The position numbers were made by a program, and so were the translations under genes. DNA of 64,000 nucleotides. Origin: Streptomyces actinomycinicus (lineage in GTDB: Bacteria > Actinomycetota > Actinomycetes > Streptomycetales > Streptomycetaceae). The notes beneath the pieces were generated by a model. That model was not told where the DNA came from and ran no database searches. It was given only the letters and a program-made list of their open reading frames with translations. Below are positions 16,609-24,840 of the stretch, piece by piece. The number at the start of each line of letters is the position of its first letter. The first letter of the stretch is position 1. Location of the stretch: NCBI RefSeq assembly GCF_016741775.1, contig NZ_JAERRK010000011.1, forward strand, positions 1 to 64,000, read 5' to 3'.

Positions 16609-16935
16609 ATGGGCATGGCACACACCAGCGTCCCGGAGGTGCTGAACGCGCTGAAGGACGTGTCGTACCCGGCCGACAGGGACCGGCTGGTCTCGGCCGC
16701 GCGCGAGGCGGGCGCCCCGGAGGCGGTCGTCGACGCCCTGCGCGGCATCCCCGCCGACGAGTACGCCGGCCGTGACGAGGTGGCACGGTCGGTCCGCGTG
16801 GAGCCCGCCTCGGACCCGGGCCCCGACGCCGGTCGGCGGCCCGCCGAACGGGCCCGGCACGGCGGCAAGCCGGGGATCTCCCAGCACCTGTGGGAAGAGC
16901 CGAAGACCCCGATCCACGAGGAGTTCGACCGCTGA
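16609..16935 (+). CDS. DUF2795 domain protein
   Basis: A 108-residue soluble protein, ATG 16609 behind ACCGGAGGAG. The first 70 residues match the DUF2795 family (TSVPEVLNALKDVSYPADRD, DALRGIPADEYAGRDEVARS as landmarks), a small helical domain frequent in actinobacteria, without known enzymatic activity. The C-terminal 35 residues are polar and probably disordered. No operon partner: it lies between the repeat array and the permease promoter. Confidence 0.75.
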   Translation: MGMAHTSVPEVLNALKDVSYPADRDRLVSAAREAGAPEAVVDALRGIPADEYAGRDEVARSVRVEPASDPGPDAGRRPAERARHGGKPGISQHLWEEPKTPIHEEFDR

Positions 16936-16970
16936 GCACCCCGGCCCGCAGCGGCGCCGGGCCGCTCGCC

Positions 16971-16999
16971 TTGACGCCCCTGAGGCCCCGACCTAGCGT
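16971..16999 (+). promoter_or_regulatory. housekeeping promoter of the permease operon
   Basis: TTGACG at 16971-16976, a 17-bp spacer and TAGCGT at 16994-16999 match the major sigma factor consensus closely. The expected start of transcription is near 17006, about 30 bp before the permease ATG. Confidence 0.75.
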
Positions 17000-17038
17000 G
17001 ATCGAACACGTCTGGACTGGTAGGGCAGGTGCTCGGCG

Positions 17039-18700
17039 ATGACCGATCCGCGGGACCCCCTCGGGAGCCCCACCGGCCACTCCCGCGACCGCGACGGCGG
17101 ACCCACCGGCCACTCCCGCGACCGCCACGGCGGACCCAGCGGCCACTCCCGCGACCGCCACGGCGGACCCAGCGGCCGCCCCCGCGACCGCCACGGCGGA
17201 CCTACCGGCCACTCCCAGGACGGCAGGTCCGCCGGCCGCGCCACCCACGTCGAGGCGCACGGACTCGACGTGATCGCGGACGTGGAGCGCAAGGGCACCC
17301 CGCGCACCCTCTTCTGGCCCTGGTTCGGCGCGAACGTCTCCGTCCTCGGCCTCAGCTACGGCGCCTTCGCGTTCGGCTTCGGCATCTCCTTCTGGCAGGC
17401 GCTCACGGCCGGAGTGCTCGGCATCGTGGTCTCCTTCCTGCTGTGCGGCTTCGTCGCGGTCGCCGGAAAGCGCGGCTCCGCGCCGACCATGGTGCTCAGC
17501 CGGGCCGCCTACGGAGTGCGCGGCAACCGGCTGCCGTCCGTCGTCTCGTGGATGCTCACCGTCGGCTGGGAGACCGTCCTCATCGCGCTCGCCACGCTGG
17601 CCACGGCAACCGTCCTCGGCAGCCTCGGCCGGGGCGGCGGCACCGGGACCAAGGTGGCCGCCCTGCTGGTGGTCGCCGCGCTGACGGTCGTCGGCGGGGT
17701 CATGGGATTCGACCTGATCATGCGGCTGCAGACCTGGATCACCCTGATCACGGGCGTCCTCACGATCGTCTACGTCGCTCTCGTCGCCGACCACGTCGAC
17801 TGGAGCACGGTCGACGCCGTCCCGGCGGGTTCGGCGCAGGAGTTCATCGGAGCGCTGGTGTTCATGATGACCGGATTCGGTCTCGGCTGGGTCAACGCCG
17901 CCGCCGACTACTCCCGCTATCTGCCCCGGAGTTCCTCCAGCCGGGGCGTGATCGGCTGGACCGCCTTCGGCGCCTCACTGGCCCCGCTGCTCCTGCTGGT
18001 CTTCGGTCTGCTGCTGGCCGGTTCCTCCGAGGAGCTGAGCACGGCGATCGCGGCCGACCCCATCGGCGCGCTGACGACGATCCTGCCGACCTGGTTCCTG
18101 GTGCCGTTCGCCGTGGTCGCCGTCCTCGGCCTGGTCGGCGGCGCCGTTCTCGACATCTACTCCTCGGGCCTGGCCCTGCTCTCGGCCGGTGTCCGGGTCC
18201 CGCGCTACCTGGCCGCGCTGTTCGACGGCGTTCTGATGATCGCGGGCGCGGTCTACATCGTGTTCTTCGCCGACGACTTCCTCGGCCAGTTCATGGGCTT
18301 CCTCACCACACTCGGCGTACCCATCGCCGCCTGGGCCGGCGTCATGCTCGCCGATCTGGCCCTGCGCCGCCGCGACTACGACGAGGGCGACCTGTACCGG
18401 CCGCGGGGCCGCTACGGCGACGTCCCCCTGCCGCCCCTCGTCCTGACGCTTCTCGCCACGGCGGCCGGCTGGGGACTGGTCACCAACAGCGCCGCGAGCT
18501 GGCTGACCTGGCAGGGCTATCTCCTGGAGCCGTTCGGCCTCGGCGGCAGGAGCGGCGCCTGGGCCTACGCCAACCTGGGCGTCCTCGTCGCCCTCGCGCT
18601 GGGATTCCTCGGCACCCTGCTGACGGCGCGGGGCCGGGTACGGGAGCAGGAGGCCCGGGCGCCGAGCCCGGCGACGGACGAGGGGGTGCTGGACGCATGA
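17039..18700 (+). CDS. NCS1-type cytosine/purine permease
   Basis: A 553-residue nucleobase:cation symporter-1 protein with about twelve membrane helices from residue 85 on (FWPWFGANVSVLGLSYGAF is the typical first helix). It probably imports cytosine or a related nucleobase. The first 65 residues are unusual: an 11-residue repeat of the type PTGHSRDRHGG occurs four times plus a partial copy, in front of the transporter proper, and is not part of the family. The native start may be further in. The stop overlaps the following hydrolase ATG by four bases, so the two are coupled. A consensus promoter lies just upstream. Confidence 0.85.
   Translation: MTDPRDPLGSPTGHSRDRDGGPTGHSRDRHGGPSGHSRDRHGGPSGRPRDRHGGPTGHSQDGRSAGRATHVEAHGLDVIADVERKGTPRTLFWPWFGANVSVLGLSYGAFAFGFGISFWQALTAGVLGIVVSFLLCGFVAVAGKRGSAPTMVLSRAAYGVRGNRLPSVVSWMLTVGWETVLIALATLATATVLGSLGRGGGTGTKVAALLVVAALTVVGGVMGFDLIMRLQTWITLITGVLTIVYVALVADHVDWSTVDAVPAGSAQEFIGALVFMMTGFGLGWVNAAADYSRYLPRSSSSRGVIGWTAFGASLAPLLLLVFGLLLAGSSEELSTAIAADPIGALTTILPTWFLVPFAVVAVLGLVGGAVLDIYSSGLALLSAGVRVPRYLAALFDGVLMIAGAVYIVFFADDFLGQFMGFLTTLGVPIAAWAGVMLADLALRRRDYDEGDLYRPRGRYGDVPLPPLVLTLLATAAGWGLVTNSAASWLTWQGYLLEPFGLGGRSGAWAYANLGVLVALALGFLGTLLTARGRVREQEARAPSPATDEGVLDA
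17069..17220 (+). repeat. 33-bp tandem repeat at the permease N-terminus
   Basis: Four consecutive 33-bp units (17069-17200) and a partial fifth encode PTGHSRDRHGG-like peptides. Third-position differences between copies are few, so the expansion looks recent. Confidence 0.9.
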
Positions 18701-19248
18701 GCGCCGGACACCTCGCCGTCATCGACATGCAGCGCGTCTTCGCCGACCCGCTGAGCCCCTGGGCCACTCCCCGGTACGCCGACGCGGCAGCGGGCGTGCA
18801 GAGCCTGCTGCCCGCCTTCGCCGGACGGGTCACGTTCACCCGCTTCCTGGCCCCCGGACGCCCGGCCGGCGCCTGGCGCGCGTACTACGACGCGTGGCCC
18901 TTCGCCCGCCGCGCCCCGGACGACGAACTCTGGGAGCTGACCGACGGTTTCGCCGACCTCGCGGAGCACGTCCTGGACACCACCACGTTCGGCAAGTGGA
19001 CACCCGAACTCGCCGCCCGCGTCGGCCCGGACGGCCGCCTGGTCCTGGCCGGTGTCAGCACCGACTGCTGTGTGCTGTCCACCGCCCTGGCCGCCGCCGA
19101 CGCCGGTGCCGAGGTGCTCGTCGTGGCCGACGCCTGTGCCGGCGTGGACGACGACTCGCACGTGAAGGCGCTGCAGCTCATGGAGCTGTACCGGCCACTG
19201 GTCCGGGTCACCACCATCACCGACCTGCTCGCGGAGACCGGTCCCTGA
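18697..19248 (+). CDS. isochorismatase-like cysteine hydrolase
   Basis: A 183-residue member of the cysteine hydrolase (isochorismatase/nicotinamidase-like) superfamily. The catalytic set is visible: Asp10 in AVIDMQ, Lys in TFGKWTPEL (about 107) and Cys in STDCCVLS (about 126). ATG 18697 overlaps the permease stop as ATGA. Members hydrolyse amides such as nicotinamide, ureidoacrylate or N-carbamoyl compounds. Coupling to a nucleobase permease suggests a step in pyrimidine or other nucleobase breakdown. The exact substrate is inference. Confidence 0.85.
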   Translation: MSAGHLAVIDMQRVFADPLSPWATPRYADAAAGVQSLLPAFAGRVTFTRFLAPGRPAGAWRAYYDAWPFARRAPDDELWELTDGFADLAEHVLDTTTFGKWTPELAARVGPDGRLVLAGVSTDCCVLSTALAAADAGAEVLVVADACAGVDDDSHVKALQLMELYRPLVRVTTITDLLAETGP

Positions 19249-19431
19249 CCGGGGCCCACACCGGGCGCCGGCGGCCGGCGGCACGGTCCTCTCCCGTTTC
19301 CAGCCCGTCACCGGTCCTGCCGCCGTTCCTCACGCATGCCCCCGACCCCACCGGGTACGCGAGGCGGGAGCCCGCCCGGGCACCAGCCCGCCCGGGCGGC
19401 CCGGACGACCACCGCTACCTGGGGACCTGCC

Positions 19432-19830
19432 ATGGAGACACCCGCACACGACGACCTGCCGACGCCCGCCCAGCAGGCACTGGACGCGCTGGCCGTGAAC
19501 GCAGAGGACCAGGCCGCCCTGGACACCCTCGCCCACAGCGATGTGCTCGTGCCGGTTCCGGACGACGCCATCGACGGGGAGGGCGCCGACGCCACGACCG
19601 TGGCCCTGCCCATCCTCGAGCAGCCGGGAGGCGACCCCGTCGTCCCGGTGTTCACCTCGGAGGGCGAGATGGCCGAGCTGCTGCCTTTCGTCTCGCGCTA
19701 CCGTCTGATCCCGCTCGGCGCGCTCGCCTCGCAGTGGCCCGAGGAGGACCTCTCCCTCGCCATCGACGGCAGCTCCTCCCACGGGCTGACGCTGACGTCG
19801 CAGGGGGTGCGTACCCTCCTGGCCCGCTGA
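19432..19830 (+). CDS. SseB-family protein
   Basis: A 132-residue protein resembling the N-terminal domain of the SseB family (TPAQQALDALAVNAEDQ; PVFTSEGEMAELLP). In actinobacteria such proteins are widespread and of unknown function; in Salmonella, SseB was named for serine sensitivity. It is acidic, soluble and has no signal peptide. GGGGACCTGCC precedes ATG 19432. It follows the hydrolase after 183 bp and precedes a membrane protein; no clear operon. Confidence 0.7.
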   Translation: METPAHDDLPTPAQQALDALAVNAEDQAALDTLAHSDVLVPVPDDAIDGEGADATTVALPILEQPGGDPVVPVFTSEGEMAELLPFVSRYRLIPLGALASQWPEEDLSLAIDGSSSHGLTLTSQGVRTLLAR

Positions 19831-19963
19831 CCAGCGCGACCACCCGCTCGCGCAACCCGTCCGGACCCGCACGCGCAACCCGCTGGCTGGTGCCCGCACG
19901 CGCCACCGCCCGGGCCCGCCCGCGCAACCGGTCCCGGAGGCCCCGGGGCGCCAGAATGAGCCC

Positions 19964-21076
19964 ATGGGATACATCGCGGGCGTGGCCGGGGTCCTGGTCC
20001 TGGGCCTGGTGCTCGGCAGCGTCCTGCGCACGCTCGTGGTACCCCGTGGCCTGTACTCCGTACTGGTGTTCCGGCTGTGGTGGCTGCTGCGCCGGCTGCT
20101 GCGGCTCACCGCGCTCCGCGGCGGCTACGACGCCATCGACCGCGCCCAGACCTGGCTCGCCCCGCTGATGCTGGTCGGCATGCTCGCCACCTGGCTGGCC
20201 GGCGCCCTCCTCGGGTACGGGCTCCTGCTGTACGCACTCTCCCCGCTGTCCTGGACCACCGCGTTCCGGGAGGCCGGCTCGAGCCTGTTCACGCTCGGAT
20301 TCGCCGGCGGCGCCCGGCTGAAACTGTCGGTGCTGGACTTCCTGGCCGCGGCCACCGGACCCGTCCTGATCGCCCTCCAGATCGCCTACCTGCCCACCCT
20401 GTACTCCGCGTACAACCGCCGTGAGCTGGAGGTCACCCTGCTCCAGGCGCGGGCCGGCGAACCCGCCTGGGGGCCGGAGATCCTCGCCCGGCAGTGGCTG
20501 GTGGAGACCGAGACCGCGCTGCCCGAGCTGTACCGGGCGTGGGAGCGGCTCGCCTCGGACATGGGCGAGAGCCACTCCACCTACCCGGTCCTGCTGGCCT
20601 TCCGCTCACCGCGCCCGCACCGCAGCTGGCTCGTCGGGCTGGTCGCCGTGATGGACGCGGCGGCCCTCCAGCTCGCCCTGGACCCACGGCTCGCCCCGCC
20701 GGAGGCCCGGCTCGTGCTGCGCGCCGGATTCACGGCGCTGCGGGACATCGCCCGCGCCCTGCACATCCCCTTCGACGCCGACCCGTCGCCCGGGGCGCCC
20801 GTCCGGCTCGGCTTCGCCGAGTTCGACGCCGCGGTGGGCATGATGGCGACGGCCGGTTTCCGGTCCGAGCGGACCGCGAAGGACGCCTGGCCGCACTTCC
20901 GCGGCTGGCGCGTCAACTACGAGGCGATCGCCTATGAACTGTGCCGCCGCTGCGACGCCGTGCCCGCCCTGTGGACCGGCCCGCGCGACTTCCCCGGCGA
21001 CCCCATCCCGCCGCGGCGCCCGGTGGACCGGCAGCCCGGCGGAGGACGGCCGGAACTGCCCCCCGCGGCCGGGTAA
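19964..21076 (+). CDS. membrane protein with a channel-like two-helix core
   Basis: A 370-residue protein not assigned with certainty. Helix 1 (residues 1-30, GVLVLGLVLGSVLRTLVVP), two further helices near 65-95, a re-entrant-looking segment SSLFTLGFAGG near 107-117 and a last helix near 120-150 are followed by a soluble, mostly helical C-terminal half. The order helix-loop-helix with S-x-F-T-x-G-F resembles the pore of two-helix ion channels, in which the filter reads TVGYG. That likeness is weak, and the family may be unrelated. Conserved basic and aromatic residues in the C-terminal half suggest a cytoplasmic domain. PqqB follows after 63 bp. Confidence 0.6.
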   Translation: MGYIAGVAGVLVLGLVLGSVLRTLVVPRGLYSVLVFRLWWLLRRLLRLTALRGGYDAIDRAQTWLAPLMLVGMLATWLAGALLGYGLLLYALSPLSWTTAFREAGSSLFTLGFAGGARLKLSVLDFLAAATGPVLIALQIAYLPTLYSAYNRRELEVTLLQARAGEPAWGPEILARQWLVETETALPELYRAWERLASDMGESHSTYPVLLAFRSPRPHRSWLVGLVAVMDAAALQLALDPRLAPPEARLVLRAGFTALRDIARALHIPFDADPSPGAPVRLGFAEFDAAVGMMATAGFRSERTAKDAWPHFRGWRVNYEAIAYELCRRCDAVPALWTGPRDFPGDPIPPRRPVDRQPGGGRPELPPAAG

Positions 21077-21139
21077 TCACCGGCCCTCCGGAAGGGAAGA
21101 TCCCAGCGGGGGAAAGGTCCGGCGAGCGCGAAGGAGCCG

Positions 21140-22036
21140 ATGGTCGTGAGGGTCGTCCTGCTGGGCACCGCCGCCGGAGGTGGCTTCCCGCAGTGGAACT
21201 GCGCCTGCGCGCCGTGTACCGCCGCCCGGGACGGCAAGCTGCCCTCCCGCACGCAGGAGTGCGCCGCCGTCACGGGCAACGGCCGCGACTGGTGGCTGCT
21301 GAACGCCTCCCCCGACCTGCGGACCCAGCTCGGCGCCACGCCCGCCCTGTGGCCGGGACCCGGACTCCGGGAGACCCCGCTGCGGGGGGTGCTGCTCACC
21401 GACGCCGAGACCGACCACGCCTGTGGACTGTCCGGGCTGCGGGGCGCCGCCGGGCTGAAGGTCTACGCCGCCGCACCGGTGCGGGCCGTGCTCGCTCCGG
21501 CCCGCACAGCACTGGACCGTCACGCGCCCTGGGAGTGGGCCGACAGCCTGGCCGACGGCGGCTTCGTGCTGGCCGGCGGGCTGGTCGTGACCGCCCACCC
21601 GGTGGGCACGAAGATCCCGGAGTACGTACCGGCGCGGCCCCCGGCACCCGCCGGCCCCTGGGCGACGGCGTACCGCATCGAGGACCTGGCGAGCGGGGGA
21701 GTCCTGGTGTACGCGCCCTGCGTGGGCGCATGGAGTCCGGCCCTGGACGAACTGTGCGCCGAGGCGGACTGCGTGCTGCTGGACGGCACGTTCTTCACGG
21801 CCGGCGAGGCGGGCGCGGCGGTGCCGTCGGGCACCACGCGGGCCGCCTCGGGCCATCTGCCGGTCACCGGGCCGGACGGGTCACTCGCGGAGCTGGCCCG
21901 CCATCTCGGCGTGCGCCGGATCTACACCCACCTCAGCCACACGAACCCGCTGCTCGACCCCGCCTCCCCGGCACGCGCGCGGGTCGCCGCGCACGGGGTC
22001 GAGGTCCTGACGGACGGAGCAGAGCTGGTGGTCTAG
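21140..22036 (+). CDS. pqqB: PqqB-like metallo-beta-lactamase-fold protein
   Basis: A 298-residue protein matching the PqqB family in length and motifs. The N-terminal LGTAAGGGFPQWNC and the cysteine cluster CxCxxC (NCACAPC) bind structural zinc in that family, and LLTDAETDHACGL replaces the usual metal-binding HxHxDH region. PqqB is proposed to hydroxylate the tyrosine of the PqqA-derived precursor during PQQ biosynthesis. AAGGAG precedes ATG 21140 at good spacing. None of pqqA, C, D or E was found in the window, so this copy is isolated. Its stop codon overlaps that of the convergent MarR gene by four bases. Confidence 0.88.
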   Translation: MVVRVVLLGTAAGGGFPQWNCACAPCTAARDGKLPSRTQECAAVTGNGRDWWLLNASPDLRTQLGATPALWPGPGLRETPLRGVLLTDAETDHACGLSGLRGAAGLKVYAAAPVRAVLAPARTALDRHAPWEWADSLADGGFVLAGGLVVTAHPVGTKIPEYVPARPPAPAGPWATAYRIEDLASGGVLVYAPCVGAWSPALDELCAEADCVLLDGTFFTAGEAGAAVPSGTTRAASGHLPVTGPDGSLAELARHLGVRRIYTHLSHTNPLLDPASPARARVAAHGVEVLTDGAELVV

Positions 22037-22431
22037 CTCTCCTGCTCGGCCAGCATCCGCCGCAGCACGGCCCGCTGGAGCGGCAGTACCTCGGAGTGCA
22101 GGGCGCGGCCCTTCGCGGTGAGGGCGACCCAGACGCCGCGCCGGTCCTCCGCGCACACCGAGCGCTCCACCAGTCCGTCCTTCTCGAGCCGGCCGATCAG
22201 CCGGGACAGCGCGCTCTGGCTGAGGTGGACCCGGCCGACCAGGTTCTGCACCCGGCACTGCTCGCCCTTCTCGGGTCGCTCCGTGACCAGCAGGTCCAGC
22301 ACCTCGAAGTCGCTGGCGCCGAGCCCGTGCGGATGCAGGACGCGGTCGATCTCGCACATCGTGCGCGCGTGCACCGCGAGGATGCCCCGCCAGCGTTCTT
22401 CGAGCCGGGCCTCGGCCGTCGTGACTGCCAT
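22033..22431 (-). CDS. MarR-family transcriptional regulator
   Basis: A 132-residue winged-helix repressor with the MarR core NLVGRVHLSQSALSRLIGRL and the wing DRRGVWVALTAKG. Dimerisation helices are at both ends. ATG 22431. Just upstream lies AGTTG-N6-CAACT followed by ACTAGT, a plausible own operator. The same 12-bp core recurs at the dienoyl-CoA reductase promoter at 51.9 kb. Divergent or co-directional partners are unclear: the VOC protein gene ends 75 bp upstream in the same direction. Confidence 0.85.
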   Translation of the reverse strand: MAVTTAEARLEERWRGILAVHARTMCEIDRVLHPHGLGASDFEVLDLLVTERPEKGEQCRVQNLVGRVHLSQSALSRLIGRLEKDGLVERSVCAEDRRGVWVALTAKGRALHSEVLPLQRAVLRRMLAEQES

Positions 22432-22460
22432 ACCCGCACCGTAGCACCGATCCGGCCAAT

Positions 22461-22482
22461 AGTTGAGTGTGCAACTAGTGGG
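22461..22482. promoter_or_regulatory. MarR-type operator candidate
   Basis: AGTTG-N6-CAACT (22461-22476), running into ACTAGTGG, lies 30 bp upstream of the MarR start codon. It contains the string TGTGCAACTAGT, which is repeated exactly at 51905-51916. Confidence 0.5.
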
Positions 22483-22506
22483 AGCGTGCGGGGCCCGGGC
22501 CGCCCC

Positions 22507-22857
22507 TCAGGCCGACGCGTCCTGGAGCAGTCCCACCAGGTTGCCGTCCGGGTCCTTCACGGAGGCGATGAGCCTGCCGCCACCGACGTCCTGCGCGTCC
22601 TGGAGCAGTTCGGCCCCCGCCTCCAAAAGGGCCGCGAGCCGCGCCCGCAGGTCCGTCACGTGCCAGTACGGCACCGGGCCGGTCATGCCCTTGGCGTGCC
22701 CGTTCGGGTCCAGGCCGACGTCCTGCCCGGCGGCCTTGAAGCCGACGTAGTACGGCTGGTCCGCGTACGGCTCGACGCCCAGCAGGGCGCTGAACAGCGG
22801 CTTGGCCTTCGCCAGGTCCTTCACGGGGTAGATGATCGTCTGCACGCCGGTGGTCAT
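22507..22857 (-). CDS. VOC-family (glyoxalase/bleomycin-resistance-like) protein
   Basis: A 116-residue single VOC-fold protein (IYPVKDLAKAKPLFSALLG; VKDPDGNLVGLLQ), the common small actinobacterial type annotated as a glyoxalase homologue. Possible metal ligands are few: the His of PYWHV and the Glu of AGAEL do not make a clear 2-His-1-Glu site. Function could therefore be binding rather than catalysis. The ATG 22857 is preceded by AGGAGGAG at 8-9 bp; a GTG three codons earlier overlaps that ribosome site and is less likely. Confidence 0.8.
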   Translation of the reverse strand: MTTGVQTIIYPVKDLAKAKPLFSALLGVEPYADQPYYVGFKAAGQDVGLDPNGHAKGMTGPVPYWHVTDLRARLAALLEAGAELLQDAQDVGGGRLIASVKDPDGNLVGLLQDASA

Positions 22858-23215
22858 GGGACCCACTCCTCCTGAGGCTCGGGACCGACGGGTTCCTCGT
22901 CGGTGCTCTCACGCTAGAGCCGGGGAGCCCGTGGCGGCTTCTCCGATCCTGACCGTCTGCGGGCACCCTCTGTCCGGCCACGACGAGCAGCCACGCACTT
23001 CCATGACGTGGTTCGGCCACCGCTGACCCCGCTGCGGCAGGGCCCGGTCGCCCGCGACGACCGGGCCCACGCCGCGTTTCCGGGGCCGGGGACAACGCCC
23101 CTCGGTCGTACGGCCGTTCGGTACCGGACAACGGGTGCCGACAGCCGGACGCGGCGGAGTCGGCCGCGCCACAGTGGGAACACTGCGTACGAAGGCCGGG
23201 ACGGAGGGCGGACGG
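22858..23215. other. 358-bp divergent intergenic region
   Basis: No gene recognised. A hairpin with a 10-bp perfect stem (GGGCCCGGTC at 23040-23049 with GACCGGGCCC at 23059-23068) is the only structure seen. Confidence 0.5.
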
Positions 23216-23503
23216 ATGACGGGAACTCCCTCGGGCCGGATGCGGCGGACCATCCTGGACTGGCTCAAGGACCCGGCGGCCCACTTCCCCGCCCCGCCCC
23301 GCCGCGATCCCGCCGAGACCGGTGTGACCGCACGCGCCCTCGCCGCAAAGCTCGGCGTCCCCCGGCGGACCGCCCTCGCGCACCTCGACCTGCTCACCCG
23401 CCTGGGCCTCCTGCGCACCCGCCGGGTCCGCTGCCGCACCTACTACCGGCGCGACGAGGTCCGTATCGCCGAAGTGGCCCGGATGTTCGAGAAGGGCTGG
23501 TGA
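23216..23503 (+). CDS. small winged-helix (ArsR-like) DNA-binding protein
   Basis: A 95-residue protein with a helix-turn-helix near residues 38-65 (ARALAAKLGVPRRTALAHLDLL) and a wing RTRRVRCRTYYRRDEVRI. It resembles ArsR/MarR winged helices without a visible metal-binding cysteine pair. GGAGGGCGG precedes ATG 23216. The C-terminus (EVARMFEKGW) is short, with no effector domain. It sits 177 bp before the SMP-30 gene on the same strand; control of that gene is possible but unproven. Confidence 0.7.
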   Translation: MTGTPSGRMRRTILDWLKDPAAHFPAPPRRDPAETGVTARALAAKLGVPRRTALAHLDLLTRLGLLRTRRVRCRTYYRRDEVRIAEVARMFEKGW

Positions 23504-23679
23504 GGAAGACGGCTGTCGGGCTGGGCCGGACTCCGCGACCGCCGAGGCGCTCCGGGCGCTCGGCGACCGTGTGCATCGCCGCACGCCGCCGGGGCGGGAC
23601 GGAGGACGACCGTGCGAAGGGCAGACGGGGACCCGGCCGGCTGACACCATGGCCCCACCCGACGGCGAAGGAACCGCAG

Positions 23680-24639
23680 ATGGACCGACCCACGGCGCTC
23701 GTCCCGCTCCACTACCTCCCCCTCGGTGCCCGTGGCCCCGAGGACGTGGTGGCCGATCCGCACGGGCGCGTGCTCACCGGGGTGGAGGACGGCCGGATCC
23801 TCCGCGTCCACCACCCGGGCGACCCGCGCACGGCCCGTGCGGAAGTGCTGGCCGAGACCGGCGGACGTCCGCTGGGGCTCGAACTCCTCCCGGACGGCGA
23901 CCTGTTGGTGTGCGACGCGGAACGCGGACTGCTGCGGGTCGCCCTGGACGACGGCACCGTGCGCGTCCTCGCGGACTCGGTGGCGGGGGAGCGGCTCCGC
24001 TTCTGCAGCAACGCCGTCGCGACGGCCGACGGCACCGTGTACTTCACCGTCTCCAGCCGCCGCTACCCCCTCGCCCAGTGGATCGGCGACATCGTCGAGC
24101 ACACCGGCACCGGGCGCCTCCTGCGCCTCGCCCCCGGCGACCGGGAACCCGAAGTCCTGCTGGACGGGCTCCAGTTCGCCAACGGACTCGCCCCGAGCGC
24201 CGACGGCTCCTTCCTGGTGGTCGCCGAGACCGGATCCTGCCGCCTCACCCGCTACCGGCTCACCGGCCCCCGCGCCGGACACGCCGAGCCCTTCGCCGAC
24301 CTCCCCGGCATGCCGGACAACCTCTGGCGCGAGGGCCCCGACGGCCCCCTGTGGGTCGCCCTGGCCGCCCCGCGCGTCCCACCGCTCGGCCTGTTGCACC
24401 GCACGCCGCCTGCCGTCCGCCACGCAGCGGCCCGTGCCGCCGTGCACGTGCCCTACCGCCCCAGTGGAACCACCGGCGTCATGGCGCTCGACGACGAGGG
24501 CCGCACGGTTCACCACCTCAGCCGCCGCCGCTCCGGCTTCCGCATGGTCACCAGCGTGTGCACGGCCGGCGGCCACCTGGTGCTCGGCAGCCTCCGGGAA
24601 CCCGGCGTGGCGGTCTGCGCCCGGCCGGCCGCCCACTGA
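23680..24639 (+). CDS. SMP-30/gluconolactonase/strictosidine-synthase-like beta-propeller
   Basis: A 319-residue six-bladed propeller protein. Landmarks are PEDVVADPHGRVLTGVEDGRI at the start, FCSNAVATADGTVYFT, FANGLAPSADGSFLVVAETG and GMPDNLWREGPDGPLWVAL, all typical of the SMP-30/strictosidine synthase superfamily. Such enzymes hydrolyse lactones or organophosphates using a central calcium, or are non-catalytic. GAAGGA precedes ATG 23680. No signal peptide. The last codons and stop are partly duplicated 87 bp further on. Confidence 0.82.
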   Translation: MDRPTALVPLHYLPLGARGPEDVVADPHGRVLTGVEDGRILRVHHPGDPRTARAEVLAETGGRPLGLELLPDGDLLVCDAERGLLRVALDDGTVRVLADSVAGERLRFCSNAVATADGTVYFTVSSRRYPLAQWIGDIVEHTGTGRLLRLAPGDREPEVLLDGLQFANGLAPSADGSFLVVAETGSCRLTRYRLTGPRAGHAEPFADLPGMPDNLWREGPDGPLWVALAAPRVPPLGLLHRTPPAVRHAAARAAVHVPYRPSGTTGVMALDDEGRTVHHLSRRRSGFRMVTSVCTAGGHLVLGSLREPGVAVCARPAAH

Positions 24640-24729
24640 CGCCGGCCGGGAAGACGACCGCGCCCGGCTCGCCGTCCGCCGCGACGGACCGGGGCGACGC
24701 TGTGCGCCCGGCCGGCCGCCCTCTGACGC
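24616..24729. repeat. direct repeat of the SMP-30 gene 3' end
   Basis: A 27-bp sequence including the stop codon (24616-24642) is repeated with one mismatch at 24703-24729. The downstream copy is non-coding. The rest of the 200-bp gap before crcB holds no recognised gene. Confidence 0.8.
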
Positions 24730-24840
24730 GGGCCCGTGGTGACGCCCTGCGCCGGGCCTGCCGCTCACCGGTGCGGCGGTAATCTGGTTCCGGCCGTGAT
24801 CACCCGTCGGGGCAGGGCCGAACAGGAGACGTAGACCACC

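Noticed and set aside
17069..17220. CRISPR-like array
   Set aside because: Units are directly adjacent and in frame, with no unique spacers and no cas genes; the same holds for the arrays at 13.3, 16.4 and 57.6 kb.
14447..17794. A single open minus-strand frame of over 1,100 codons through the AraC, MFS and permease region
   Set aside because: Only the first-translated 250-codon AraC segment at the 3' end is a real protein. The remainder is antisense to the MFS, DUF2795 and permease genes, with random composition, as expected at high GC.
24640..24840. Fluoride riboswitch before crcB
   Set aside because: I could not find the conserved stems and the CUGAUG-type element of the crcB motif. A covariance-model search would be decisive.
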